DNA from: an uncultured Clostridia bacterium
GTDB taxonomy: Bacteria > Bacillota > Clostridia > Oscillospirales > Oscillospiraceae
DNA length: 44,301 bases
Direction: 5' to 3'
Assembly: GCA_946629065.1 (NCBI GenBank)
Contig: CAMOXK010000011.1
Coordinates: forward strand, 1-44,301
Under the pieces are notes generated by a model. The model had not been told where the DNA came from and made no database searches. It saw only the letters and a list, made by a program, of their open reading frames with translations. This document shows, one piece after another, positions 38,373 through 44,301 of the stretch (position 1 is its first letter; each line of letters begins with the position of its first letter). The translations under genes were made by a program, and so were the position numbers.

Positions 38373-38402
38373 CTTATACCACGGGCCCGGCCTGCCGTTC
38401 AA
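38373..38402 (-). promoter_or_regulatory. Candidate late promoter (TTGAAC-18-TATAAG)
   Basis: On the minus strand TTGAAC (38402-38397) and TATAAG (38378-38373) are separated by 18 bp, a slightly weak sigma-70 promoter that would need help. It is placed directly downstream of the regulator gene and its neighbouring direct repeats, and upstream of the late genes. Confidence 0.55.
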
Positions 38403-38423
38403 TTCCGATTGCTGCCATTTACT

Positions 38424-38476
38424 GCGGATTTGTGACTTTCTTTCGGATTTCCTCTGGATTTCCTACGGATTGCCGG
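38424..38476. repeat. CGGATTTCCTN iterons upstream of the late promoter
   Basis: Three consecutive 11-bp units CGGATTTCCTC, TGGATTTCCTA, CGGATTGCCGG (38444-38476), with a further GCGGATTT at 38424. The spacing is one helical turn, so the sites face the same side of the DNA. They start in the last codons of the DUF1492-like regulator and end about 20-70 bp upstream of the -35 box, a good position for activator binding. Confidence 0.65.
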
Positions 38477-38930
38477 AAGAAGTCGCCCACTTTTCGGCCA
38501 TTGTCAGCAGCGCCCGACCGTGGATCTTGAAGGTCTTGTTCATGTAGCGGTCGATCTCGACCTCATAGTCGTCCGCTTTGCCGTAGATGATCCGGCTGAT
38601 CTCGGGCCACTCCGCCCCGTGCATGTATCGGAGGTTGACGACGAGCGTCTCCACCGGCTGCAGATCCTCCACAACAGGCTCCAGCTCCGCCCAGTCGGCC
38701 TCGATTTCTTCCCGCTTCTGCGCCACTCGTTTTTCGAGCTCGATGATCTGGTCGGTCGCTTCGGCCACCGGATCGCCGGGCAGCCCTCCGCCCCTGGGCG
38801 TGTGTGTCAGCCTTGGGATCTTGGGCCCAGGGTTCCGAAGGTATTCGAGCTCCTGCTCCATGGCGTGAAGCCGCTGGAGGAGTCTCCTGTGGCCGTTCAG
38901 CCGTTCCTTGATCGCGTTCGTTTTTTTCAT
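38463..38930 (-). CDS. Late transcription regulator (DUF1492/ArpU-RinA-like)
   Basis: 155 residues. The helical N-terminus (KKTNAIKERLNGHRRLLQRLHAMEQELEYL), the linker with VAEATDQIIELEKRVAQKREEIEADWAELEPVVEDLQPVETLVVNLRYMHGAEWPEISRIIYGK, and the sigma-70-region-4-like HTH (WPEISRIIYGKADDYEVEIDRYMNKTF) match DUF1492/ArpU-type phage regulators. These turn on late genes. It is the last gene before the late promoter, and iterons in its 3' end are probable targets. Confidence 0.8.
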   Translation of the reverse strand: MKKTNAIKERLNGHRRLLQRLHAMEQELEYLRNPGPKIPRLTHTPRGGGLPGDPVAEATDQIIELEKRVAQKREEIEADWAELEPVVEDLQPVETLVVNLRYMHGAEWPEISRIIYGKADDYEVEIDRYMNKTFKIHGRALLTMAEKWATSSGNP

Positions 38931-38944
38931 GATCTCCTGGCGCT

Positions 38945-40309
38945 TTAGCCGGTTTCACCTCCCTCGATCGCTCTGCTGAGCAGCGGCATGATCTCCGCCC
39001 TGGTCAGCTCTCGACCGTTGCGAATGCACTTCACATCTGCCCTGCCGGTGTGGCGGATGTACCTCTCGACGATGACGTCGGTGTAGCCCGGCGTCAGTTC
39101 CATGACGTAGGCCTGGGCACCGTTGTCCTCGCAGGCGATCAGAGTCGTCCCGCTCCCTCCGAAGGGATCATAGAAGCCCGTCGCCCAGTCCATATTGTCG
39201 ACGACGCTACTGATCAGCTCGACTGGCTTCTGTGTCGGGTGCAGGTCGTTCCCGGATCTCGAGACGCTGAGGACGTTCCCATAGCCCTTGTGGCCGTCGA
39301 AGTGTGTGGTCCCTCTGGCGCCGAACAGGATGATCTCATGCTGCGAGCGCCAGCCGACGCCCATGCCCGGCGTGCCCTTGTCCCAGACGATCATCGACTT
39401 CGCTCCGAAGCCTGCAGCCTCGACGATGTCGAACAGGTAGACCCACATGCGCCAGTCTGTAAAGACGTAGCAGAACAGGCAGGGGATGTCCTTCAGAGCG
39501 CCGGCGATCAAGTGCTGGTAGCCTCTCGTGCTGAGGATGTCGTTCGCGATCATCGGCGTCTTCTTGTCCTTCCGGTCCGTTCCGATGCTGCCTGTGCTCT
39601 TTTGGCTCTCCTTCTGGCCGCCGGAGCAGTACGGAGGATCCGTGAGCAGCACCTCCGGGCGGGCCCCGTCGAGCAGCAGATCCCGCTCCTCCGGTTTTGT
39701 GCAGTCTCCGCACATGACTCGATGGCAGCCGAGGATCCAGACGTCGCCGCGCTGCGTGACAGGTGCCGCCGGCGGCTCGATCGGTTCGTCTTCCTCCGGA
39801 TCTTCGTCTTCGTCGTCCTCCTCTGCGTCGTCGCCGGCGGTGAGGGCCTGGACGATGGCGTCATATTCTTCCTGGGAGCTGCCGGCGAGCTCGAGCGGCT
39901 CGCCTGCCTGCTGGATCCCCGCGAGTAGACTCGCTGCGAGCTGCTGGTCGGTTTCTGCGAGCTCGGCGATGTAGTTGTCAGCCCAGAGGTCCGCCATTTC
40001 CGCGGCTTCGCTCTCGTAATCCTGGTAGTCGACCGGGGCTTCCTCAAGCTCCTCCAGTTCGGCAGCCATGAGACGGCCGTGGCCCTTGACGATCATGCCG
40101 GAGCGGGTGCTCACCGTGACCGGCTGCCGCCAGCCGTTCCGCCGGATCACGCCGCCGAGCTTCTTGATCTGCTCCGGCGGGTGCTTGTTTGGGTTCATGG
40201 GGTTCGGGCGGAGCTCGGAGATCTTCACGATGGCGTCGTGGGCGCAGTAGACAGGGATCCCGCTCGCCCACGCCTTCGGCTCCGTCCGCTCCTCTTGTTT
40301 CTTGGTCAT
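38945..40309 (-). CDS. ParB-like nuclease domain fused to DNA methyltransferase
   Basis: 454 residues from ATG 40309 with GAGGAGGTAACGCC upstream. Residues about 25-125 are ParB/sulfiredoxin-like (ISELRPNPMNPNKHPPEQIKKLGGVIRRNGWRQPVTVSTRSGMIVKGHGRLMAA). An acidic linker (EEDDEDEDPEEDEP, about 163-176) joins the methyltransferase with WILGCHRVMCGDC, DPPY at 224-227 and DPFGGSGTT near residue 380. The order IV then I and DPPY suggest a beta-class N6-adenine enzyme. Such fusions are frequent in Firmicutes phages. The ParB part may guide or regulate methylation; no partner endonuclease is seen. Confidence 0.9.
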   Translation of the reverse strand: MTKKQEERTEPKAWASGIPVYCAHDAIVKISELRPNPMNPNKHPPEQIKKLGGVIRRNGWRQPVTVSTRSGMIVKGHGRLMAAELEELEEAPVDYQDYESEAAEMADLWADNYIAELAETDQQLAASLLAGIQQAGEPLELAGSSQEEYDAIVQALTAGDDAEEDDEDEDPEEDEPIEPPAAPVTQRGDVWILGCHRVMCGDCTKPEERDLLLDGARPEVLLTDPPYCSGGQKESQKSTGSIGTDRKDKKTPMIANDILSTRGYQHLIAGALKDIPCLFCYVFTDWRMWVYLFDIVEAAGFGAKSMIVWDKGTPGMGVGWRSQHEIILFGARGTTHFDGHKGYGNVLSVSRSGNDLHPTQKPVELISSVVDNMDWATGFYDPFGGSGTTLIACEDNGAQAYVMELTPGYTDVIVERYIRHTGRADVKCIRNGRELTRAEIMPLLSRAIEGGETG

Positions 40310-40313
40310 GGCG

Positions 40314-40556
40314 TTACCTCCTCTCGATGATTTCGAGGACGATGTTCGAGAAGTTGCTGATCACTTCCAGAGAGAGCACGGCGATCAGGACCGCGATCGG
40401 CACCCAGAGCGGGGAGAGCACCCATGCCCAGCTCCACGAGACGACGCCAGTGGCCTTGAGGAGCACGAAGGCGAGCGTCATGAGGGCGAGCATCGGCGCC
40501 AGGCCTCCGCCGGTGCGTTTCTGCGGCTTATTCTGCTTCGGTTGCTGCTTCTGCAT
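40314..40556 (-). CDS. Small two-helix membrane protein
   Basis: 80 residues from ATG 40556 (MQKQQPKQNKPQKRTGGG), chosen for AAAGGAGG upstream. Basic Gln/Lys-rich start, then two hydrophobic segments (LAPMLALMTLAFVLLKATGV and LWVPIAVLIAVLSLEVIS) flanking a Trp-rich loop (WSWAWVLSPLW). It overlaps the gene upstream by 29 nt. The role is unknown; superinfection exclusion is one possibility for a small membrane protein, without direct support. Confidence 0.55.
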   Translation of the reverse strand: MQKQQPKQNKPQKRTGGGLAPMLALMTLAFVLLKATGVVSWSWAWVLSPLWVPIAVLIAVLSLEVISNFSNIVLEIIERR

Positions 40557-41163
40557 CCTTTTCCTCCTTTGGCGCTTCGTTGGCCGGCGCCTTCCGGTCC
40601 TCGTAGCCTTCCATACAGACGACCTCGATGATCCGGACGTGATTGATCTCGACCGTGTAGGCACCCGGCGCGTCATAGTCGCCGGCGTCCCAGATCTTCT
40701 TGAACTCCTCGAGCGGCATGTCGGAGTATGCGTCGTCTGCGTCGTGCATGGTCTTCATGATCGCAGCGCCGCCGGCTTCGTCGTCGTCAGCTGCTCCGGA
40801 CAGGTGGAAGGCCTCGTAGCCGTCCCAGTTCCAGAGCGAGTAGAGCAGACAGAGGCCGTCCAGAGGCGTTCCTGTGCCGTCTGCTACGCCCCAGACGGTG
40901 AAGGGCTGGTAGTGCTTGTCCGGCGTGATCCTGGCCTTCTCGGCCGCCAGGCGCTTCTTTGTTGCCTCCGTCTCTGCCTGGATCTTGCCGACTTGGACGC
41001 CGCTCTCGAAGGCCTTCCGGTAGATGGCCTTCACCCAGCCGCTCATTTCTTCGCGGTTGTAGTTTTTGGCCCTTCTGTATGTGTCGCGGGAGATCAGATC
41101 CCGCTCCCTTACGGTTTCCTTTTTTGCCCCGATGATCCGGGGATCCTTGCCGATGATTTCCAT
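40528..41163 (-). CDS. Hypothetical phage protein
   Basis: 211 residues, not recognised. DLISRDTYRRAKNYNREEMSGWVKAIYRKAFESGVQVGKIQAETEATKKRLAAEKA is helical; PDKHYQPFTVWGVADGTGTPLDGLCLLYSLWNWDGYEAFHL and YTVEINHVRIIEVVCMEGYEDRKAP suggest a folded alpha/beta part. The Glu/Ala-rich C-terminus is disordered. It is transcribed between the Cys-rich gene and the membrane gene. Confidence 0.55.
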   Translation of the reverse strand: MEIIGKDPRIIGAKKETVRERDLISRDTYRRAKNYNREEMSGWVKAIYRKAFESGVQVGKIQAETEATKKRLAAEKARITPDKHYQPFTVWGVADGTGTPLDGLCLLYSLWNWDGYEAFHLSGAADDDEAGGAAIMKTMHDADDAYSDMPLEEFKKIWDAGDYDAPGAYTVEINHVRIIEVVCMEGYEDRKAPANEAPKEEKDAEAATEAE

Positions 41164-41172
41164 GTAGTCCTC

Positions 41173-41778
41173 CTATTCTGCGAGGGAGAATAGCGTCAGC
41201 TGTTCCGCCCGCTCCATTTGTTCGGCTTGCTTTCGTTCTTCTTTGGCTGCCGCTTCCTCGGCACGCTTCCGATCTATGGCAGCCCACCGCTCGGCGGTCT
41301 CGTTATTCATGGCCGGGCCGATCGGCTTCATCGTTTCCGGGTCGAAGTTCCTCGGGATCCTTCCTTCTGCTGCCTGTCTCCGCATGATGTCGATCCAGTA
41401 GTGGCTCGGCCTGTATGCGTCGCAGGTGCTCAGGACGTGTGTCTTCCAGTATTCCGGCTTGGCAGCACCGCCGAGCCCTCCGTTGCCGATGAAAATCTGA
41501 CGCTTGTTCGGCTGCTTTTCATTCGTGCAGAAGCCAGCGTGGAAGGTGTTGTCGTGCTCGCAGGTATAGCAGATCCCGAAGATGTGGTTCGGCGAGAAGC
41601 TCATACACTCGCCCGGGATCCTGTTGCAGCCGCAGATCCCGAAGATATTGCAGGAGAGGTCCTTCCGGTGGGATTGTGCGAAGATCCACGCCTCCGGGAT
41701 GTCTTTGTTTCCTCCTTCAGGGCTTCCGTGCATACAGTAGCGGCAGCGCGTCTCAAAGACGTCGTCCGGGATCTTCAT
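41173..41778 (-). CDS. Cysteine-rich protein with C-terminal clamp-binding-like motif
   Basis: 201 residues. About 11 Cys in the first 120 residues: CRYCMHG, CNIFGICGC, CYTCEHDNTFHAGFC, consistent with more than one zinc site or an Fe-S cluster. WKTHVLSTCDAYRPSHYWIDIMRRQAAEGRIPRNFDPETM follows, then a coiled coil rich in Glu/Lys. The end, QLTLF, matches the beta sliding clamp-binding pentapeptide QL[S/D/T]LF, which suggests recruitment to replication forks. The enzymatic function is not recognised. It overlaps the upstream small gene by 4 nt. Confidence 0.6.
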   Translation of the reverse strand: MKIPDDVFETRCRYCMHGSPEGGNKDIPEAWIFAQSHRKDLSCNIFGICGCNRIPGECMSFSPNHIFGICYTCEHDNTFHAGFCTNEKQPNKRQIFIGNGGLGGAAKPEYWKTHVLSTCDAYRPSHYWIDIMRRQAAEGRIPRNFDPETMKPIGPAMNNETAERWAAIDRKRAEEAAAKEERKQAEQMERAEQLTLFSLAE

Positions 41779-41924
41779 GACGGCCTCCTTCTGGCTTTCT
41801 TGAGTGCCCGAAGGTAGTCCCGCCGGGGATAGCAGACAGTCGGACAGTTTGGCCGCCGGCCGCAGCCCTCACACGGGCTCCTCAGTTTACCCACTCTACC
41901 GCCTGCGTTTCCGGTCTTTGCCAT
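41775..41924 (-). CDS. Small Cys-rich basic protein
   Basis: 49 residues from ATG 41924 (MAKTGNAGGRVGKLR), preceded by AAAGGAG; not the 159-codon shadow ORF in the track. Contains CEGCGRRPNCPTVC, a compact four-Cys zinc site, and is very basic (RRDYLRALKKARRRPS), so nucleic acid binding is plausible. It starts inside the 3' end of the Gp37/Gp68 gene (43-nt overlap) and ends in an ATGA overlap. Confidence 0.55.
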   Translation of the reverse strand: MAKTGNAGGRVGKLRSPCEGCGRRPNCPTVCYPRRDYLRALKKARRRPS

Positions 41925-42724
41925 TGGTGCAGCTCCTTTCCGATGCGGATCCCCTTCGGCGTCTGCTGCCTGAATTGATCGTCCGGCACGATGCCGCGGA
42001 GGCTGTTCTTCATGAAGACGGGGACGTGCCAGCGGTCGAGGTAGTCCACCATCCCCTCGATCCATTCCCAGGTCGGCCGGACCCGCTCCTTCCGGTTTCC
42101 GGTCTCTGCGCCGAAGATGGCCCAGTTCACCCGGGGCAGCTTGTCGTAATCGCCGGAGAACGGCGCGAGGATCGGCTCGATGCTCGCGAAGATGTTGTGG
42201 GAGTCGGAGAAGTAGAACTCCGTCGTGTCGACCGGCACGGTGGAGCCGTACCACATGTTCCGGGTCTCCGGCAGCTTCCCGGCCTTTGCGAGATCCCAGT
42301 ATCTCGTCGGGTTTTTTGTCAAAAAGAGGTAGGTGTGCTGCGGAGCTGCAGCGCAGGCAGCGAAGACGTCCAGGATCCAGCTCTCCGGCACCCAGCTCCC
42401 GAACAGATCCGCCATAGAGCAGACAAAGATCACGCCGCCGGCGCTCTTTTTCTGCGGCTCGTCGAGCCTGTAGCGGTGGAGGGTCGGATCGAAGCAGAAA
42501 GGGAATGGGGCCTTGTGTGCTTCCGGTGAGTAGTAGACCAGCGGAGCGTCGATGACGTGGATCTTCTCAGTCTCGTCCTCTGGGTGATCCTCAAAGCGGT
42601 CGGGATCCATGTGGCCTCCGAAGCGCCTGGCGACCTTTTCGGCGTAGCAGTACTCGCAGCCGTGCAGGCAGCCGGTGACCGGGTTCCAGGTGTAGTCAGC
42701 CCACTCGATCTTCGTCTTGTTCAT
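41882..42724 (-). CDS. Gp37/Gp68 (DUF5131) radical-SAM-like phage protein
   Basis: 280 residues. IEWADYTWNPVTGCLHGCEYCYAEKVARRFGG is the family hallmark, and CLHGCEYC has the radical-SAM spacing CxxxCxxC for a 4Fe-4S cluster. GVIFVCSMADLFGSWVPESWILDVFAACAAAPQHTYLFLTKNP and WAIFGAETGNRKERVRPTWEWIEGMVDYLDRWHVPVFMKNSL complete the PF07505 pattern. The family is known from phages and mobile elements; its substrate is unsettled. In some genomes it is paired with the three-Cys-motif partner TcmP, not seen here. Nucleic acid modification is a plausible role given the neighbouring methyltransferases. Confidence 0.85.
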   Translation of the reverse strand: MNKTKIEWADYTWNPVTGCLHGCEYCYAEKVARRFGGHMDPDRFEDHPEDETEKIHVIDAPLVYYSPEAHKAPFPFCFDPTLHRYRLDEPQKKSAGGVIFVCSMADLFGSWVPESWILDVFAACAAAPQHTYLFLTKNPTRYWDLAKAGKLPETRNMWYGSTVPVDTTEFYFSDSHNIFASIEPILAPFSGDYDKLPRVNWAIFGAETGNRKERVRPTWEWIEGMVDYLDRWHVPVFMKNSLRGIVPDDQFRQQTPKGIRIGKELHQWQRPETQAVEWVN

Positions 42725-43035
42725 TCCTGCACCGCCTTCCGGTCGAACTCGTCGAGGTGCTCCCAGAGGCGTTTGAGCTTCTCCTTCTCCTCCGGATCCG
42801 GTGCTCCGAACAGGATCTTGATCTGATCGAGCATGATCTGGACGTCTGCGGTCTCCTCCCGGATGCTGGCGATGGCCTTCGCTGCCTCCGGAGTCTCCGG
42901 TCGAGTGCGCCAGAGCTTGCAGATCGCTTTCGTCAGCTCGCTCATTTCCTCGATCGCCATCTTGAGTTGAGCTTCCTCTCCGAAGGTGACGACAGCACGG
43001 TTGAGGACCGCCTGCCTGGCGATTGTGTTATTCAT
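42721..43035 (-). CDS. MazG-like nucleotide pyrophosphohydrolase
   Basis: 104 residues. LKMAIEEMSELTKAICKLWR and ASIREETADVQIMLDQIKILFG give the MazG-type EExxE and ExxD metal-binding helices (EEMSE, EETAD). Such proteins hydrolyse nucleoside triphosphates or alarmone-related nucleotides; phage forms may reduce non-canonical nucleotides or host ppGpp signalling. It overlaps both neighbours by a few bases. It is a single-domain protein of typical phage size. Confidence 0.75.
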   Translation of the reverse strand: MNNTIARQAVLNRAVVTFGEEAQLKMAIEEMSELTKAICKLWRTRPETPEAAKAIASIREETADVQIMLDQIKILFGAPDPEEKEKLKRLWEHLDEFDRKAVQE

Positions 43036-43390
43036 CGGTTTTTTCCTCCTCGTCTGCCTCCTCCCGGAAGGCGTGGTAGTAGATGGTGCCGACCTTCTCG
43101 GCCAGCTTGATCAGCTTCTTCAGCAGCTTCGCGGCCATCTTGAACTTGAGCGTCGATTTGACCGAGGTGGAGAGGCCCACGGTGACGGTCAGATCGTTGA
43201 CCTCTCCATTCTCGTCGACGTTCTCGTCGCCGAACATGTTGATCTGAGGATCCGGGAAGAACTGCACCCGGATCGGGTAGCTCTGATCGAGGATGACGAC
43301 GGTGAGGCCCTGGATGTTGTCCTCGACGAACTTCTTCAGATCGTCGACCGCTGCTTCGTAGGCCCGGCGGGCCCTATCAGATGCCACCAT
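43028..43390 (-). CDS. Hypothetical phage protein
   Basis: 120 residues from ATG 43390 (MVASDRARRAYEAAVDDLKKF), with GGAGGG upstream, right after the wHTH gene stop; the longer ORF is a shadow of the wHTH gene. The N-terminal helix is followed by VVILDQSYPIRVQFFPDPQINMFGDENVDENGEVNDLTVTVGLSTSVKSTLKFKMAAKLLKKLIKLAEKVGTIYYHAF. This resembles a beta-sheet/helix domain. No catalytic residues recognised. Confidence 0.6.
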   Translation of the reverse strand: MVASDRARRAYEAAVDDLKKFVEDNIQGLTVVILDQSYPIRVQFFPDPQINMFGDENVDENGEVNDLTVTVGLSTSVKSTLKFKMAAKLLKKLIKLAEKVGTIYYHAFREEADEEEKTDE

Positions 43391-43392
43391 GA

Positions 43393-43674
43393 TCAGACCC
43401 TCCGCCAGACGGCCTCGGTGGCGTCGGAGCGTGTGGCCTTCCGCCGGCCGCAGGTTTCGACGACGCCGATCTCCTTGAGCTCCGTGAGCCTCGGGGCGAC
43501 GTAGTTGCGGTTGAAGTACGGGATCACTCCGGTCCCGACGAGTTCCTCGGTGATCTCGCTGACCGTCATGGAGCGGGTGCCGAGCACCTGCAGGATCTCT
43601 CTTGCGCGTTTTTTGGCCTTCGGGAGGATTGCGTCGTGGCTCTCCCGCCGAGTCTCTTTGGTGATTTCGTCCAT
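43393..43674 (-). CDS. Small winged-helix regulator
   Basis: 93 residues. ILQVLGTRSMTVSEITEELVGTGVIPYFNRNYVAPRLTELKEIGVVETCGRRKATRSDATEAVWR is a clear winged HTH: a helix pair, a recognition helix (NRNYVAPRLTELKEIG) and a wing (VVETCGRRKATRSD...AVW). Such small wHTH proteins are common in phage early or middle regions. ATG 43674 lies 23 nt after the methyltransferase stop. The regulated promoter is unknown. Confidence 0.7.
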   Translation of the reverse strand: MDEITKETRRESHDAILPKAKKRAREILQVLGTRSMTVSEITEELVGTGVIPYFNRNYVAPRLTELKEIGVVETCGRRKATRSDATEAVWRRV

Positions 43675-43697
43675 TTTGACTCCTCTCTGGCTGGCTC

Positions 43698-44241
43698 TTA
43701 TATCTCGTTCCCCCAGGCGTCCCAGCCTGGCACCGTTTCACGAGCGAAAAGCTCGATCCTGGGGATGTCTCCCATGAGCTCGACGATCTTCTCGCGAGCT
43801 TCGTCTGGTTTCTTGCTGTGTCTTTCGAGCGGGGATACGATTGTTGAGCGAACAGCTGTCCCGACTCTCCTCGGCTTTCCCTTTGTCGCGAGAAGGCAGA
43901 TCTCAGCGTTGCTTCTCGTCCAGTTGCCGAGTCCCATGAACAGCCCAGATCCGCTCCTGTTCTGCTTCACCCAGCAGAAGGCGGCGGTCTTATAAGCGAA
44001 GCCCCATGCCTCGATCACTTCGAGGGCCTCCTTCAGCATTGGGAAGGTCGCCCAGATAAACAGAGCGCAGTCTTCGGAGGCAATACCCCCCCCCCGCGAT
44101 ATTTACCGGCATTTTTTTGATCTCCTCGATCGTCATTGTGCCGTAGTGTCGGTCTGCTGCCGCTCTGGTTCCTTTGTTGCTGTAGCTCCACGGCGGATCC
44201 GCGTAGATGATCCCGTACTTTTTATCCGGAAATGGTAACAT
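43698..44241 (-). pseudogene. MT-A70 adenine methyltransferase, frame broken at a G10 tract
   Basis: Two ORFs together make one MT-A70 protein of about 180 residues. The first part (ATG 44241) has YGIIYADPPWSYSNKG, motif IV DPPW, then HYGTMTIEEIKKMPVNIAGGG. The frame is lost after the G10 tract at 44095-44086. With one G fewer the reading continues as GIASEDCALFIWATFPMLKEALEVIEAWGF..., the family sequence, then CWVKQNRSGSGLFMGLGNWTRSNAEICLLATKGKP. This m6A enzyme is intact on both sides, so the break is recent, an assembly error, or phase variation. The RBS is AAAGGAGCCAATC. The broken state would give an inactive 83-residue product. Confidence 0.85.
44086..44095. repeat. Homopolymer C10/G10 tract in methyltransferase gene
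   Basis: Ten consecutive C on the plus strand (G10 in the coding direction), flanked by GCAATA and GCGATAT. It is the longest mononucleotide run I saw in the window. In many bacteria tracts of this length change by slippage and turn genes on and off. Confidence 0.95.
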
Positions 44242-44258
44242 GATTGGCTCCTTTCTGT

Positions 44259-44278
44259 GGGCCCGCCGGAGCGGGCCC
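44259..44278. other. GC-rich hairpin upstream of the MT-A70 gene
   Basis: GGGCCCGC / GCGGGCCC, 8-bp perfect stem with CGGA loop, ending 8 nt before the AAAGGAG RBS of the methyltransferase gene. No U-tract follows on either strand, so it is not a classic terminator. It could be the stem of a terminator for the gene to the right or a 5'-UTR element; too little flank is visible to decide. Confidence 0.55.
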
Positions 44279-44301
44279 AGATAGTGAAGATTTTGAGATC
44301 A

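Noticed and set aside
1-44301. CRISPR arrays, tRNA genes, insertion sequences
   Set aside because: No spaced direct repeats, cloverleaf-like sequences, or transposase motifs were noticed on either strand.
1-44301. Window being a complete circular genome
   Set aside because: No terminal repeat is seen; joining the ends makes the HTH protein continue into an unnatural tail, and replication genes are missing.

Overview
This window is a 44.3-kb stretch of a temperate, contractile-tailed (myovirus-like) phage or prophage. The DNA is GC-rich. Nearly every gene has a strong AAGGAGG-type ribosome binding site, and the clear promoters are TTGACA/TATAAT-like. Several families (DUF6148-like gpW analogue, DUF1492-like late regulator, LLH-type holin, Gp37/Gp68 radical-SAM protein, DUF6273 lectin-like fibre tip) are typical of phages of Clostridia. 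A GC-rich gut Oscillospiraceae host is my best guess, by inference. No chromosomal genes, tRNAs, CRISPR arrays or insertion sequences were seen.

Layout. 1-3994 (leftward): early operon of small genes, a beta-class DNA methyltransferase, an XF1762-family protein and an HTH protein cut by the window edge. 3995-4163: divergent switch region with two near-consensus promoters. 4164-6624 (rightward): repressor, an unknown gene and a large serine integrase, joined by ATGA start/stop overlaps. 6637-6687: strong terminator. The rest is read leftward. From right to left: regulatory and modification genes (MT-A70 methyltransferase with a G10 tract, wHTH, MazG-like, Gp37/Gp68, ParB-methyltransferase), a DUF1492-like late regulator, a late control region (iterons, promoter, terminator), a gpZ-like protein, GpA-type terminase, lambda-like head genes (W, B, C with nested scaffold, D, E, FI/FII-like), P2-like tail genes (sheath, tube, chaperone with a -1 frameshift, tape measure, X, D, V-like, gp25/W, J, I, fibre), a 2019-residue receptor-binding fibre, and then lysis genes (amidase, holin).

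The main discovery is a complete diversity-generating retroelement (DGR) at about 9.98-12.12 kb. The 3' end of the giant fibre gene holds a variable repeat (VR, 131 bp). It is followed by an 11-bp-stem hairpin, an Avd-like accessory gene, an almost identical template repeat (TR, 128 bp), and a reverse transcriptase with YMDD and the DGR-type LGxxxSQ motif. VR and TR differ almost only where TR has adenine on the coding strand, as expected for adenine-specific mutagenic retrohoming. The gene order (target-avd-TR-RT) is that of Bordetella phage BPP-1, but the target here is a giant modular fibre with a DUF6273-like C-terminus. The phage therefore appears able to diversify its receptor-binding tip.

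Other notable points: a probable phase-variable (G10) MT-A70 methyltransferase; a canonical A_AAT_TTT slippery site in the tail chaperone gene; eighteen uninterrupted 11-residue proline repeats in the tape measure protein; an internal start for a scaffold in the prohead protease gene; and roughly five-fold excess of GATC. No replication genes are visible, so the genome probably extends beyond the window.
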